Below are positions 10,451 through 18,589 of a DNA stretch of 64,000 nt, piece by piece. This DNA comes from Caulobacteraceae bacterium (lineage in GTDB: Bacteria; Pseudomonadota; Alphaproteobacteria; Caulobacterales; Caulobacteraceae). The notes below the pieces were generated by a model. It did no database searches. It worked only from the letters and a program-made list of their open reading frames with translations, and was not told where the DNA came from. Position 1 is the stretch's first letter. Every line of letters starts with the position of its first letter. Location of the stretch: positions 62,001 to 126,000 of the forward strand of contig CANJLQ010000011.1 in assembly GCA_947475735.1 (NCBI GenBank), in the 5' to 3' direction. The position numbers and the translations under genes are program-made.

Positions 10451-12592
10451 TCAATCCATCAGCCGACGGGTCAGATAGGTGTATTCCAGGGCCAGCCGGC
10501 GCGCGGTCTCGCGCAGGTTCGCCGCCGCCCCGTGGCCGCCGTCGGTGTTCTCGTAGAACAGGACCGGATAGCCCAGTTCCTGCATCCGCGCGGCCGCTTT
10601 CCGGGCATGGCCGGGATGGACCCGGTCGTCCTTGGTCGAGGTGTGGATGAAGACCTCGGGATAGGGCTGGCCCGCGCGCAGGTTCTGATAGGGTGAGTAG
10701 GCCTGGATCCAGGCGCGCTCTTCGGGGATGTCCGGATTGCCGTATTCCGAGATCCAGCTCGCCCCGGCCAGCAACCGATGATAGCGCAGCATGTCGAACA
10801 GGGGCACCTGGATGACGGCCGCGTTGATCAGGTCCGGGCGCTGGGTCAGCATCGCCCCCATGAACAGTCCGCCCTGCGAGCCGCCCATGATGCCCAGCCG
10901 CCGCTGAGACGTGATCCCGCGCGCGATCAGGTCCAGGGCCACGGCCTGGAAGTCCTCATGCGCCCGCTGGCGGTTCTCCTGCAGCGCCGCCTCGTGCCAG
11001 CGCGGGCCGAACTCGCCCCCGCCGCGGGTGTTGGCGACCACATAGGTGCCGCCCCGCTCCAGCCACAGCCGGCCCATCGGGGCGGAATAGCCGGGCAGCT
11101 GCGACACCTCGAACCCGCCATAGCCATACAGCAGGGTCGGGTTGGACCCGTCTGTCGGAGCGCCGGCCCGGTGCACGACGAAATAGGGGATCAGGGTCCC
11201 GTCGGCGGAGCGCGCCTCGAACTGCTGGACCTCCAGACCCTCCGCATCGAACTTGGGCGGCAGAGCCTTGACCTCGGCCAGGGCCCCCGTCGCGGCATCC
11301 GCCAAGTACAGGGTCGAAGGCGTCAAATAGCCGGTCGCCGAGACGAACACCTGGTCGTTCCGCTCCGACGCCGAGCCCACGCCCACGGTGACGTTCTCGG
11401 GCAGGTCCAGGCGCGTGCGGGCCCATTCGCCCGACGGATTGGGCCGGTAGACATAGACATTGCCCCGCACGTTCTCGAACAGGGCCACGACCAGGCTGTT
11501 GCGGGTCGCCGTGATGCCCTCGATGGCCTCGCGCTCGCCCGGCCGGATCACCAGTTGCGCCCGCGTGGCCGGGTCCGCCAGCCAGTCGTCCAGGGTCCAG
11601 GCGATGACGTCGCCGGTCCTGAACGCCTGACCGGACGGCGCGGTCCAATCCTGTTTCAGCGACACCACCAGCTGACCCTGGACCAGGGCATTGATGTCCG
11701 ACTTGGCCGGCAGTTGCAGCTGTGTCGTCGTTCCGTCGGCGTTCAGCCGATAGGTCTCGGCCTCGAACAGGCTGAAGGCGCGCGTCACGAGCACGGCTCG
11801 AACCGCGCCGTCCGCGTCGCGCAGGGTGGTGGCCCCCACCAGCACGTCCGTCGGCTGGCCGGAGAAGACGGTCTCGGCCTGGTCGAGGGTCTGCCCCCGG
11901 CGCAGCCGCTTGACGATCATCGGATAGCCCGAGGTCGTCATCGACCCCTCGCCGAAATCGCGCGCGATCAGCAGGGTGTCCTGATCGACCCAGGCCGCCC
12001 CGCCCTTGGATTCCGGCAGTTCGAAGCCACCCTCGACGAAGGTGCGGGTGACGCTGTCGAATTCGCGCACCGTGACCGCGTCCTTGCCGCCGTCCGACAG
12101 GGAGATCAGGCACAGCCGCTCTTCGGGCGGCAGGCAGTTCGAGCCGCGATAGACCCAGTTCTTGCCCTCGGCGGCGGCCAGGGCGTCGACATCGAGGATC
12201 GTCTGCCAGTCCGGCGCGTCGGTCCGGTAGCTGTCCAGCGTCGTGCGTCGCCACAGGCCGCGCACATTGGTGCCGTCCTGCCAGAAGTTGTCGACCAGGC
12301 CGGCGTGGGTGAAGGCCGGCGCGGGAATGCGGTCGCGCGCTTCAAGAACGGCCAGCGCCGCGTCATGCAGCCCCGCGTAGCGCGGATCACCCTGCAGCAC
12401 CCCCAGCGAGCGCGCGTTCTGGTCCGCGACCCAGGCCATGGCCCGGTCGCCCTCGACCTCCTCCAGCCACAGATAGGGATCGCTCGCGTCCGTCGTGGCG
12501 AAGGCGACGTCGGCGGGGGCGGTCTGGGCCAGGGCGGCGCTCGTGAGGCTGGAGGTGGCGAGAAGCGCGGCGAGCGCGACGGAGCGGATCAT
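10451..12592 (-). CDS. Prolyl oligopeptidase family serine peptidase (S9A), exported, paralogue
   Basis: 713 aa from the ATG at 12592, which begins a signal peptide (MIRSVALAALLATSSLTSAA) and follows a GGGGA about 10 nt upstream. The layout matches the downstream paralogue: propeller domain, then hydrolase domain with Ser572 in GGSQGGLF, Asp in STKDDRVHPGHA and His in TDGGHGAAA. Shared blocks with the paralogue include CLISLSDGGKDAV, GYGGFEVS or its variant, and ENRQR. Tandem duplication is therefore evident, yet the nucleophile motif differs (Ser-Gln versus Ser-Asn), which may reflect different specificity. Confidence 0.93.
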   Translation of the reverse strand: MIRSVALAALLATSSLTSAALAQTAPADVAFATTDASDPYLWLEEVEGDRAMAWVADQNARSLGVLQGDPRYAGLHDAALAVLEARDRIPAPAFTHAGLVDNFWQDGTNVRGLWRRTTLDSYRTDAPDWQTILDVDALAAAEGKNWVYRGSNCLPPEERLCLISLSDGGKDAVTVREFDSVTRTFVEGGFELPESKGGAAWVDQDTLLIARDFGEGSMTTSGYPMIVKRLRRGQTLDQAETVFSGQPTDVLVGATTLRDADGAVRAVLVTRAFSLFEAETYRLNADGTTTQLQLPAKSDINALVQGQLVVSLKQDWTAPSGQAFRTGDVIAWTLDDWLADPATRAQLVIRPGEREAIEGITATRNSLVVALFENVRGNVYVYRPNPSGEWARTRLDLPENVTVGVGSASERNDQVFVSATGYLTPSTLYLADAATGALAEVKALPPKFDAEGLEVQQFEARSADGTLIPYFVVHRAGAPTDGSNPTLLYGYGGFEVSQLPGYSAPMGRLWLERGGTYVVANTRGGGEFGPRWHEAALQENRQRAHEDFQAVALDLIARGITSQRRLGIMGGSQGGLFMGAMLTQRPDLINAAVIQVPLFDMLRYHRLLAGASWISEYGNPDIPEERAWIQAYSPYQNLRAGQPYPEVFIHTSTKDDRVHPGHARKAAARMQELGYPVLFYENTDGGHGAAANLRETARRLALEYTYLTRRLMD

Positions 12593-12653
12593 GAGCGAGA
12601 GTTCCCCGGGTGATGACGACAAGACCAGCTTGCCGACACCCGGGGCCCCTTCG

Positions 12654-13457
12654 TCAAGCGTTCCCGGCGACCTCACCGGCGACGCGCGCCCGGTCGAACG
12701 CCAGGGCGATCAGCCGGTCCCAGCCCAGCAGCGAGATCAGGTGGGCGTAGATCTGGCCCAGGGCCCCGTTGTCGCGCAGTTCGGCCAGCTTCTCGGCGGG
12801 CAGGGCCTTCAGCTTCTCTTCCGACACGGCGAAATAGTCCGCCAGCTTCTGAGGCGTGCCCGCATTGCCGTTCTCGTCGCGCGGCGTGAAGACGGCCTCG
12901 CGGACATCGAACAGGTCCAGGTCGGTGAGCAGCTTGACGAAGCTCTCGGTGCGGACGCGCTCCTGCTCGAAGTTGTTGCAGAACTCCATCGCCTGATTGA
13001 CGTAGTCCGAGGGCTTGCCGTCGACGAACAGCGGGGCGGCGCCGCCCTCGGTGATGAAGGGCGCGTTGCGGTCGATGCACAGGATCAGGCGCTGCTGCTG
13101 GGCGTCGTTGGCGAACACGAACGGATAGCGGCGCACATAGGCGGGGATGTAGGCCTCGGGGCGGAAGTCGCCGGCCGCGGTGATGTACAGGTTCTCGCCC
13201 TGGCGCAGGCCCATGACGGCGACCGGCAGCTTGTTGTCGCCCAGGAAGACCACCGGATAGGACAGGGCCGCCGGCGCGAACTCGGTCACGGTCATCGGCA
13301 CGACGTGCGAAGCGCCGACGAACGCATAGGGCTTGTCGACCGGATTGACGCCGAGCGTGCCGTGCAGCTCGGCCGACAGGGGCTCGGGCTTGGAATAGAA
13401 CAGGACGTTGCCGTCCAGCTGCGCCTGGTCGTTGGCGGCGGCGGTGGTGTCGGTCAT
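12654..13457 (-). CDS. SapC family protein
   Basis: 267 aa from the ATG at 13457 (MTDTTAAANDQAQLDGNVLF); the 34 extra residues in the track are Arg/Pro-rich out-of-gene sequence. The SapC family pattern is visible: an early block ending in ALSYPVVFL, then YIPAYVRRYPFVF, LCIDRNAPF and, late, GALGQIYAHLISLLGWDRL. SapC was named from a surface-layer locus of Campylobacter, and the family is common in Caulobacterales; its biochemical role is not settled. No signal peptide is seen. The gene is 61 bp upstream of the peptidase pair. Confidence 0.88.
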   Translation of the reverse strand: MTDTTAAANDQAQLDGNVLFYSKPEPLSAELHGTLGVNPVDKPYAFVGASHVVPMTVTEFAPAALSYPVVFLGDNKLPVAVMGLRQGENLYITAAGDFRPEAYIPAYVRRYPFVFANDAQQQRLILCIDRNAPFITEGGAAPLFVDGKPSDYVNQAMEFCNNFEQERVRTESFVKLLTDLDLFDVREAVFTPRDENGNAGTPQKLADYFAVSEEKLKALPAEKLAELRDNGALGQIYAHLISLLGWDRLIALAFDRARVAGEVAGNA

Positions 13458-13575
13458 GAGGTGGAAAGGCTCTGGGTTGGCGGGAAAGGGGGGCGTCTTA
13501 GCCGAACCGGGCAGACGCCGCAAACGGGGTCGCCGCGTGGTTGCGGGACGGGCCCGCAAGGCCTAGCTCTGGGTC

Positions 13576-14061
13576 ATGTCGAACGCCTGTGGCCATGCGC
13601 ACTCGGACGCCGGGATGAACGCCGGCCAGATCGTGCGCGCCCTGGACGAGGCCGAGAGCCGCTGCGTCGCGGGCGGAGAGCGGCTGACGGCGCCGCGCCG
13701 CCGGGTGCTGGAGCTGCTGCTGGAAGCGGGCGAGGCGGTGAAGGCCTATGACCTGATCGCCCGCTATGGCCGCGATGGCGTCGCCGCCAAGCCGCCCACC
13801 GTCTATCGCGCCCTGGAGTTTCTGGAGAAGAACGGCCTGGCGCACCGCATCGCCTCGATCAGCGCCTATGTAGCCTGTTCGGTCGGCGACCGGGTCCATG
13901 CCGCCGCCTTCCTGATCTGCGACTGCTGCGGGGCGACCCTGGAGGTGACCCCGCCGGCGGGCGAGGCCCTGGCCCTGGCCGCGGAGAGCGCGGGATATGC
14001 GCTGGAGCGGACCACCATCGAGGGCCACGGCCGCTGCGCCGCCTGCCGGATCGCCGCATAA
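13576..14061 (+). CDS. zur: Fur family transcriptional regulator, probably zinc-responsive Zur
   Basis: 161 aa. A winged-helix domain with recognition helix PPTVYRALEFLEKNGL (about 73-88) is followed by a dimerisation domain carrying CDCC at 115-118 and CAAC at 154-157, the two CxxC pairs that bind structural zinc. The phrase AAFLICDCCGATLEV resembles Zur more than Fur or PerR. It would repress zinc-uptake genes when zinc is replete. A His/Cys-containing N-terminus (NACGHAHSD) is also present. No clear Zur box or zinc-transport gene was found nearby, so the assignment to Zur over other Fur members is by motif only. Confidence 0.8.
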   Translation: MSNACGHAHSDAGMNAGQIVRALDEAESRCVAGGERLTAPRRRVLELLLEAGEAVKAYDLIARYGRDGVAAKPPTVYRALEFLEKNGLAHRIASISAYVACSVGDRVHAAAFLICDCCGATLEVTPPAGEALALAAESAGYALERTTIEGHGRCAACRIAA

Positions 14062-14109
14062 GACGGTCGGTGGTGGCGGCGAGGCTCCGCGCCGCCTAGA
14101 GTGACCCGC

Positions 14110-14997
14110 ATGGATGCCGCCCGGCTCTCCCCGCCCCGCCGCCTGATGGTCCCCCTGCCCGATCGGGGAGGCGAGATGGCCGTGCTGGATTTCGGCGATG
14201 CGAAGCGGCCGGTCGATCTGGTGTTCAGCCACGCCAACGGCTTCAACGCGGCGACCTATCGCTCCATCCTGGCTCCGCTGGCCTCGTCTTTCCGCATCCT
14301 TGTGCCGGACCTGCGCGGGCACGGGCGAACGCGACTGCCCACGGTAACGGAGGGCCGCAGAGACTGGAGCGACCACCGCGACGATCTTCTGGCGTTGCTG
14401 GAGGCCTTTCCGGGGCCGCCGGCGGTGCTGGCCGGCCATTCCATGGGCGGGACGGCGTCCCTGCTGGCGGCGGCGCAGAGGCCGGGGCGGGTATCGCGGC
14501 TGGTGCTGTTCGATCCCGTCATCTGGGGCGGCCTGACGTCCATCTTTCTGCGCGCGCCCGTCCTGAGAGGGCTCAGCGAACGCTATCCCCTGGTGAAGTC
14601 GGCACGGCGCAGGCGAGCGGCCTTTGACAGCCGCGAACAGGCGCTGGAGGCCTATCGCGGGCGCGGAGCCTTTCGAGGATGGCCCGATCCGGTGCTGATC
14701 GACTATCTCTCCGACGGGCTGATCGAAGGGCCGAAGGGCGAGTTCCGGCTGGCCTGCGCGCCCGACTGGGAAGCCTCGAACTATGTGGCCCAGGCCCACG
14801 ATCCCTGGCGGGCGATGCGGGCCTACGGTGGGCCCGTCCGCATCCTGAGGGCCGAGCACGGATCGATCAGCCAGGTGCCGGAGCGGCCGCGTGGCCTGCC
14901 TCAGGTCGCGGTCGAGACCTTCGCCGGCACTCACCACCTGTTTCCGATGGTCCGCGCCGACATCGTCCGCGACGCACTGTTCGACGCAGCGGTCTGA
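14110..14997 (+). CDS. Alpha/beta-fold hydrolase
   Basis: 295 aa from the ATG at 14110 (an in-frame GTG lies 9 bp upstream and cannot be excluded). The fold is clear: FSHANGFNAATY as the oxyanion strand, VPDLRGHGRT, nucleophile elbow GHSMGG near residue 118-123, an acid candidate in the late RAEHGSIS region, and the terminal GTHHLFPM supplying the catalytic His. No signal peptide. Substrate unknown; this superfamily covers esterases, lactonases and dehalogenases. The gene follows the Zur-like regulator by 48 bp but there is no functional link visible. Confidence 0.87.
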   Translation: MDAARLSPPRRLMVPLPDRGGEMAVLDFGDAKRPVDLVFSHANGFNAATYRSILAPLASSFRILVPDLRGHGRTRLPTVTEGRRDWSDHRDDLLALLEAFPGPPAVLAGHSMGGTASLLAAAQRPGRVSRLVLFDPVIWGGLTSIFLRAPVLRGLSERYPLVKSARRRRAAFDSREQALEAYRGRGAFRGWPDPVLIDYLSDGLIEGPKGEFRLACAPDWEASNYVAQAHDPWRAMRAYGGPVRILRAEHGSISQVPERPRGLPQVAVETFAGTHHLFPMVRADIVRDALFDAAV

Positions 14998-15001
14998 CCG
15001 A

Positions 15002-15220
15002 TCAGCCGGTCTTGCCCTTCAGCATGGCGTAAATCGCCATGGCGTGACCGTGTCCGAGGTCGAAGTCGGCCTTCAGCCAGTCGGTGATCTGGGTCGCCTT
15101 GACCGAGGATGGGATGCCCTGATCCGTCAGGAACCCCTTGTCCCGGGCCAGGGCGCGGAAGTCGTCGGGTGTCTTGCCGGTCTTGGTCTCGACGTTGTCG
15201 AGATAGGCCTGAAACGACAT
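15002..15220 (-). CDS. DUF4287 domain protein
   Basis: 72 aa, entirely covered by the DUF4287 pattern: [20 protein letters not shown], then [20 protein letters not shown] and [16 protein letters not shown]. The domain occurs alone or joined to DUF5655 and its function is unknown. The ATG shares its A with the TGA stop of the upstream small membrane protein (TGATG), so the two are made together. It converges with the hydrolase gene with only 4 bp between stops. Confidence 0.88.
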   Translation of the reverse strand: MSFQAYLDNVETKTGKTPDDFRALARDKGFLTDQGIPSSVKATQITDWLKADFDLGHGHAMAIYAMLKGKTG

Positions 15221-15552
15221 CAGCGGTTGTTGAACTCCTCACGCTGGCGCTCCAGGGCCGCGTCGCGCGCCTCGCGCTCGGCCTCGAGGCGATCCTCGAC
15301 CACCAGCAGGTCGCGGTTGGCAGCATTGGAGGCCTCGGCTCGCGTCACGCCCTCCGGCCGGCCGGTGATGTCGGGCAGGTAGATCGGCTGGACGCATTCG
15401 CGCCCCGCCTCGTACCACCAGCGCCCGCTCTGCTCGCACTTGTCGGCCGGCGCGACGTAGAAGGTCTGGAAGGCGAAGGCCCCGGCCACCAGCACGGCGA
15501 AGATCCCGAAAAACAGGATCGACAGGCGGCGCATCGTCAAAAAACGGTTCAT
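15220..15552 (-). CDS. Small membrane-anchored protein with charged C-terminal helix
   Basis: 110 aa. One membrane segment (about residues 9-30, [19 protein letters not shown]) is followed by a short part with two cysteines ([18 protein letters not shown]), a Pro-rich turn, and a 40-residue highly charged helix ([20 protein letters not shown]) likely to be coiled coil. The stop overlaps the start of the DUF4287 gene. I do not recognise a named family; the Trp-Trp-Tyr between two Cys may make a small disulfide-bonded periplasmic knob. Confidence 0.75.
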   Translation of the reverse strand: MNRFLTMRRLSILFFGIFAVLVAGAFAFQTFYVAPADKCEQSGRWWYEAGRECVQPIYLPDITGRPEGVTRAEASNAANRDLLVVEDRLEAEREARDAALERQREEFNNR

Positions 15553-15597
15553 CGTCGGGTTCGCTCTCGCTGCGGCGACCGATCACGCCGCGTTACA

Positions 15598-15626
15598 TTG
15601 ACAGGCCGTGTCGCCCGTTCCATTCC
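15598..15626 (+). promoter_or_regulatory. Candidate promoter of etfBA
   Basis: A perfect -35 hexamer TTGACA is followed after 17 bp by CATTCC, 38 bp upstream of etfB. The -35 is strong and correctly placed, but the -10 match is poor, so this is tentative. Confidence 0.35.
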
Positions 15627-15663
15627 CTGCCGCAACATTCCGGCGATCCTAGGACTGCACGAC

Positions 15664-16428
15664 ATGAAGGTTCTCGTCCCCGTCAAACGGGTGATCGACT
15701 ATAACGTCAAGGCCCGCGTCAAGGCGGACCAGACCGGCGTCGACCTGGCCAACGTCAAGATGAGCATGAACCCCTTCGACGAAATCGCCGTCGAGGAGGC
15801 CGTTCGTCTGAAGGAGGGCAAGGAGCATCACGCGGCCGGCACGGCGTCCGAGATCGTCGTCGTCTCCATCGGCGTGACCCAGGCCCAGGAGACCATCCGC
15901 ACGGCCCTGGCCATGGGGGCCGATCGCGGCATCCTGATCCAGTCGGACACGGACCTGGAGCCCCTGGCGGTCGCCAAGCTGCTGGCCGCCGTGGTCGCCG
16001 AGGAGAAGCCGGACCTGGTCCTGATGGGCAAGCAGTCGATCGACGGCGACAACAATGCGGTCGGCCAGATGCTGGCCGCCCTGCTGGACTGGCCCCAGGC
16101 CACCTTCGCCGCCAAGATCGAGATCGCCGGGGGCGCGGCCAAGGTCACGCGGGAGGTCGACGGCGGCAACCAGACCCTGTCGGCCCCCCTGCCCGCCGTG
16201 GTCACCGTGGACCTGCGGCTGAACACGCCGCGCTATGCGTCGCTGCCCAACATCATGAAGGCCAAGAAGAAGGAGATCGCCATGAAGGCGGTCGCCGACT
16301 ACGGCGTCGACGTGGCCCCGCGCCTGACCGTGCAGAAGGTGACCGCGCCCCCGACCCGCTCGGCCGGCATCAAGGTGGCCGACGCCGCCGAACTGGTATC
16401 CAAGCTCAAGACCGTGGGAGCGCTCTGA
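15664..16428 (+). CDS. etfB: Electron transfer flavoprotein beta subunit
   Basis: 254 aa from the ATG at 15664; the track ORF starts far upstream in non-coding sequence. It opens [20 protein letters not shown] and holds [19 protein letters not shown], the AMP-binding stretch [17 protein letters not shown] and the C-terminal [18 protein letters not shown] that includes the dehydrogenase recognition loop. With etfA, one base after its stop, it forms the soluble matrix-type carrier that passes electrons from acyl-CoA and related dehydrogenases to ETF-quinone oxidoreductase. Full length. Confidence 0.97.
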   Translation: MKVLVPVKRVIDYNVKARVKADQTGVDLANVKMSMNPFDEIAVEEAVRLKEGKEHHAAGTASEIVVVSIGVTQAQETIRTALAMGADRGILIQSDTDLEPLAVAKLLAAVVAEEKPDLVLMGKQSIDGDNNAVGQMLAALLDWPQATFAAKIEIAGGAAKVTREVDGGNQTLSAPLPAVVTVDLRLNTPRYASLPNIMKAKKKEIAMKAVADYGVDVAPRLTVQKVTAPPTRSAGIKVADAAELVSKLKTVGAL

Positions 16429-16429
16429 T

Positions 16430-17359
16430 ATGGCCGTCCTCGTCATCGCCGATCACGACGGCTCGACCGTCCGCGACACCACCCACAAGACCGTGACGGC
16501 CGCCCAGGCCCTGGGCGGAGACGTCGATGTGCTGGTGGTCGGATCGGGGGCCAAATCGGCTGCCGACACGGCCGCCACGATCGCGGGCGTGCGCAAGGTG
16601 CTGCTGGCCGAGAGCGGCGAGCTGGGTCACACCCTGGCCGAGGCCGTGACGGCCACGGTCGTGGGACTGGCGTCGGGCTATGACGCGATCCTGGCGCCCG
16701 CCTCGATGGACGGCAAGAACTACATGCCGCGCATCGCCGCCAAACTGGACGTGGCGCCGATCTCGGACATCATGGAGGTCGTATCGGCCGACACGTTCGT
16801 GCGCCCGATCTATGCCGGCAACGCTCTGGAGACGATCCAGACCTCGGACGCCAAGAAGGTCATCACCGTCCGCCCGACCGCCTTCGCCCCGGCGGCGGAG
16901 GGCGGCTCCGCCCCGGTCGAAACCGTGACGGGCACGGACGGCGGCAAGGCGGCCTTCGTCGGCGAGGAGATGGTCAAGTCGGATCGCCCCGAACTGGGCG
17001 CCGCCAAGATCGTGGTCTCCGGCGGACGGGCCCTGGGCTCGGCCGAGGAGTTCCATGCGGTGATCGAGCCCCTGGCCGACAAGCTGGGCGCCGCCGTGGG
17101 GGCCTCGCGCGCGGCGGTCGACGCCGGCTATGCGCCTAACGATTATCAGGTCGGCCAGACCGGCAAGGTCGTCGCTCCGGCCCTGTACATCGCCGTTGGC
17201 ATCTCGGGCGCCATCCAGCATCTGGCTGGGATGAAGGATTCCAAGGTGATCGTCGCGATCAACAAGGACGCCGACGCCCCGATCTTCCAGGTCGCGGACT
17301 ACGGCATTGTCGGGGACTACAAGACCATCGTGCCCGAGCTGATGAGCGCCCTGGGCTGA
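16430..17359 (+). CDS. etfA: Electron transfer flavoprotein alpha subunit
   Basis: 309 aa, the FAD-binding partner of EtfB. The N-terminal domain begins [11 protein letters not shown]. The C-terminal FAD domain shows the family signature [51 protein letters not shown] and [20 protein letters not shown]. The gene starts one base after the etfB stop. A strong stem-loop follows the stop. Its physiological partners are acyl-CoA dehydrogenases, fitting the mutase genes in this window, although no dehydrogenase is adjacent. Confidence 0.97.
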   Translation: MAVLVIADHDGSTVRDTTHKTVTAAQALGGDVDVLVVGSGAKSAADTAATIAGVRKVLLAESGELGHTLAEAVTATVVGLASGYDAILAPASMDGKNYMPRIAAKLDVAPISDIMEVVSADTFVRPIYAGNALETIQTSDAKKVITVRPTAFAPAAEGGSAPVETVTGTDGGKAAFVGEEMVKSDRPELGAAKIVVSGGRALGSAEEFHAVIEPLADKLGAAVGASRAAVDAGYAPNDYQVGQTGKVVAPALYIAVGISGAIQHLAGMKDSKVIVAINKDADAPIFQVADYGIVGDYKTIVPELMSALG

Positions 17360-17371
17360 GGCGGGGCTGCG

Positions 17372-17395
17372 CGGTGACGGCGGACGCCGTCACCG
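17372..17395. terminator. Perfect 10-bp stem-loop between convergent genes
   Basis: CGGTGACGGC and GCCGTCACCG pair perfectly around a GGAC loop in the 45-bp gap between the convergent etfA and DUF6481 genes. It can act for both strands. Neither side has a long T run, so termination strength is uncertain. Confidence 0.6.
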
Positions 17396-17404
17396 TTCGC
17401 CGAC

Positions 17405-17767
17405 CTAGCGGCTGCGGGCCTTGCGGGCCGCATAGCGGGCGTCGCGGGCGGCCTTCTGCTCTTCCTTGGTGAGCTGCTTGCGCTCCTTGCGAGCGGCGCG
17501 CTTCTCGGCCTCGACGGCCTCCTCGGCCTCGCGCTCGGCGGCCAGACGCGCGGCTTCCTTTTCCGCCTTCTGGCGGCGGATCTCGGCCTTTTCGGCCTCC
17601 AGCTTCTGGCGCGCCTCTTCCTTTTCGGCCGCGCGCTTCTCGGCCAGCTTGTCGAACTCGGGATCGGGCGCGGCCGGCTTGGGCTTGAACTTGGCCAGCA
17701 GCGCCTTCTTGGCTTCCTGCTGGGTCGTGATGCGGTCTGCGAAGCCGGTCTGTTTCAGGTCTCTCAT
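17405..17767 (-). CDS. DUF6481 family, Lys/Glu/Arg-rich helical protein
   Basis: 120 aa, of which about 80 are a continuous charged helix ([20 protein letters not shown] and on) with strong coiled-coil character. The N-terminal block [20 protein letters not shown] followed by [20 protein letters not shown] is the recognisable part of DUF6481, whose members are small cytosolic proteins of unknown role in alphaproteobacteria. A partly palindromic sequence lies in its leader. It converges with etfA across a shared stem-loop. Confidence 0.78.
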   Translation of the reverse strand: MRDLKQTGFADRITTQQEAKKALLAKFKPKPAAPDPEFDKLAEKRAAEKEEARQKLEAEKAEIRRQKAEKEAARLAAEREAEEAVEAEKRAARKERKQLTKEEQKAARDARYAARKARSR

Positions 17768-17799
17768 GCGGGAGTTCGGTCGTCCTTGTCTGGAAGCGG

Positions 17800-17821
17800 T
17801 CGGTGGTGAGATTTCACCGCC
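17800..17821 (-). repeat. Inverted repeat in the DUF6481 leader
   Basis: CGGTGGTGA and TCACCGCCG pair with one mismatch around a GATT loop, about 33-54 bp upstream of the DUF6481 start. It could be an RNA hairpin in the leader or a protein site. Nothing else is recognisable in the surrounding 250-bp gap except a second small inverted repeat (GTCAGG/CCTGAC at 17944-17960). Confidence 0.4.
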
Positions 17822-18017
17822 GGAACGGCGATGAGGCGAGACGCGAAAGTGGTCGCCGTGGGCAAAGCCGAATCGGCGTCGAAAATCAAGGTCGGGCGGG
17901 CGTAATCGCCGCTACCGGCACTGTTCGGACGCCGAATGTCGCGGTCAGGTCGACCCTGACTTCATCCAGATGGGGGTTATCTGCCCCATCGCCAAGAGCG
18001 AAGCGAGCCCTGGCAAA

Positions 18018-18203
18018 TCAGTCGGGCTTGGTCGCCTGTCCCACTGCGGCACCGGCCGCGCCCCCGACCGCCGCGCCGACAGGACCGGCCACCACGGCCC
18101 CCGCGACGGCGCCTGTGGCGGCCCGCTGTTCAATGGTCTGACCACAGGCGGCCAGGACGGCGGTGGAGAGGACGATGGCGACGGGGACGAGCAGACGGCG
18201 CAT
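18018..18203 (-). CDS. Small glycine-zipper lipoprotein
   Basis: 61 aa from the ATG at 18203, five residues inside the track ORF, preceded by GAGGAA. MRRLLVPVAIVLSTAVLAAC is a lipoprotein signal with lipobox LAAC, giving a lipidated Cys20. The mature part is almost only a Gly/Ala/Val segment (AGAVVAGPVGAAVGGAAGAA) of glycine-zipper type that can pack or insert into membranes. Entericidin- and OmpA-adjacent glycine-zipper lipoproteins look similar. No functional neighbour. Confidence 0.75.
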   Translation of the reverse strand: MRRLLVPVAIVLSTAVLAACGQTIEQRAATGAVAGAVVAGPVGAAVGGAAGAAVGQATKPD

Positions 18204-18589
18204 GGAGTGGTTCCTCAAGCGGAGCGGTGAACTGTCACGCTCAACGCGACCGCCCCGCGCGGGTTCCGGCGCGGGATGCCCCTAGAGATCAGAACCATTT
18301 GGGCGAGGCTGCGAATACAATATCCATTGCCAGCTTGAATAAGACGTCACGGGCGCTCGGCCTGCTCAAGTCTCGCATGTGCAAACGGATACGGCATTCG
18401 CGCCGAATGCCCGGGGTCACGACACCAGCGCGCCCTGGCGGGTCTGTGCGACATCTCGTCAGCCGTCGTCTTTGCTGCGGTGCAGCACAATCTTGCGAAT
18501 CAACCACATTGGCGCCACATTGAGCGGGATAAAGGCCCGCTTTCCGGAGGTCAGGCGTTCGCCCACCTCCGATCCGCGAAGGACTGGAT
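18204..18589. other. 386-bp intergenic gap between divergent genes
   Basis: The gap separates the minus-strand lipoprotein from the plus-strand wall hydrolase. It has an AT-richer patch near 18300-18345, a perfect TGCTGC-N3-GCAGCA palindrome at 18473-18487 and a small AGCGGG/CCCGCT stem near 18523-18542. Two divergent promoters must be here but no convincing -35/-10 pair stands out. The ORFs the track places here lack start signals and any family resemblance. Confidence 0.6.
18473..18487. promoter_or_regulatory. TGCTGC-N3-GCAGCA palindrome, PhaR-like
   Basis: A perfect 15-bp palindrome TGCTGCGGTGCAGCA lies about 103 bp upstream of the wall hydrolase. It resembles the CTGC/GCAG type site bound by PhaR, the repressor of polyhydroxyalkanoate granule genes in Paracoccus and relatives. 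No phasin or PHA gene is adjacent, so the assignment rests on sequence likeness alone. Confidence 0.3.

Noticed and set aside
13458-13575. A Zur box in front of the Zur-like gene
   Set aside because: No AT-rich dyad of the expected kind is visible in this 118-bp gap.
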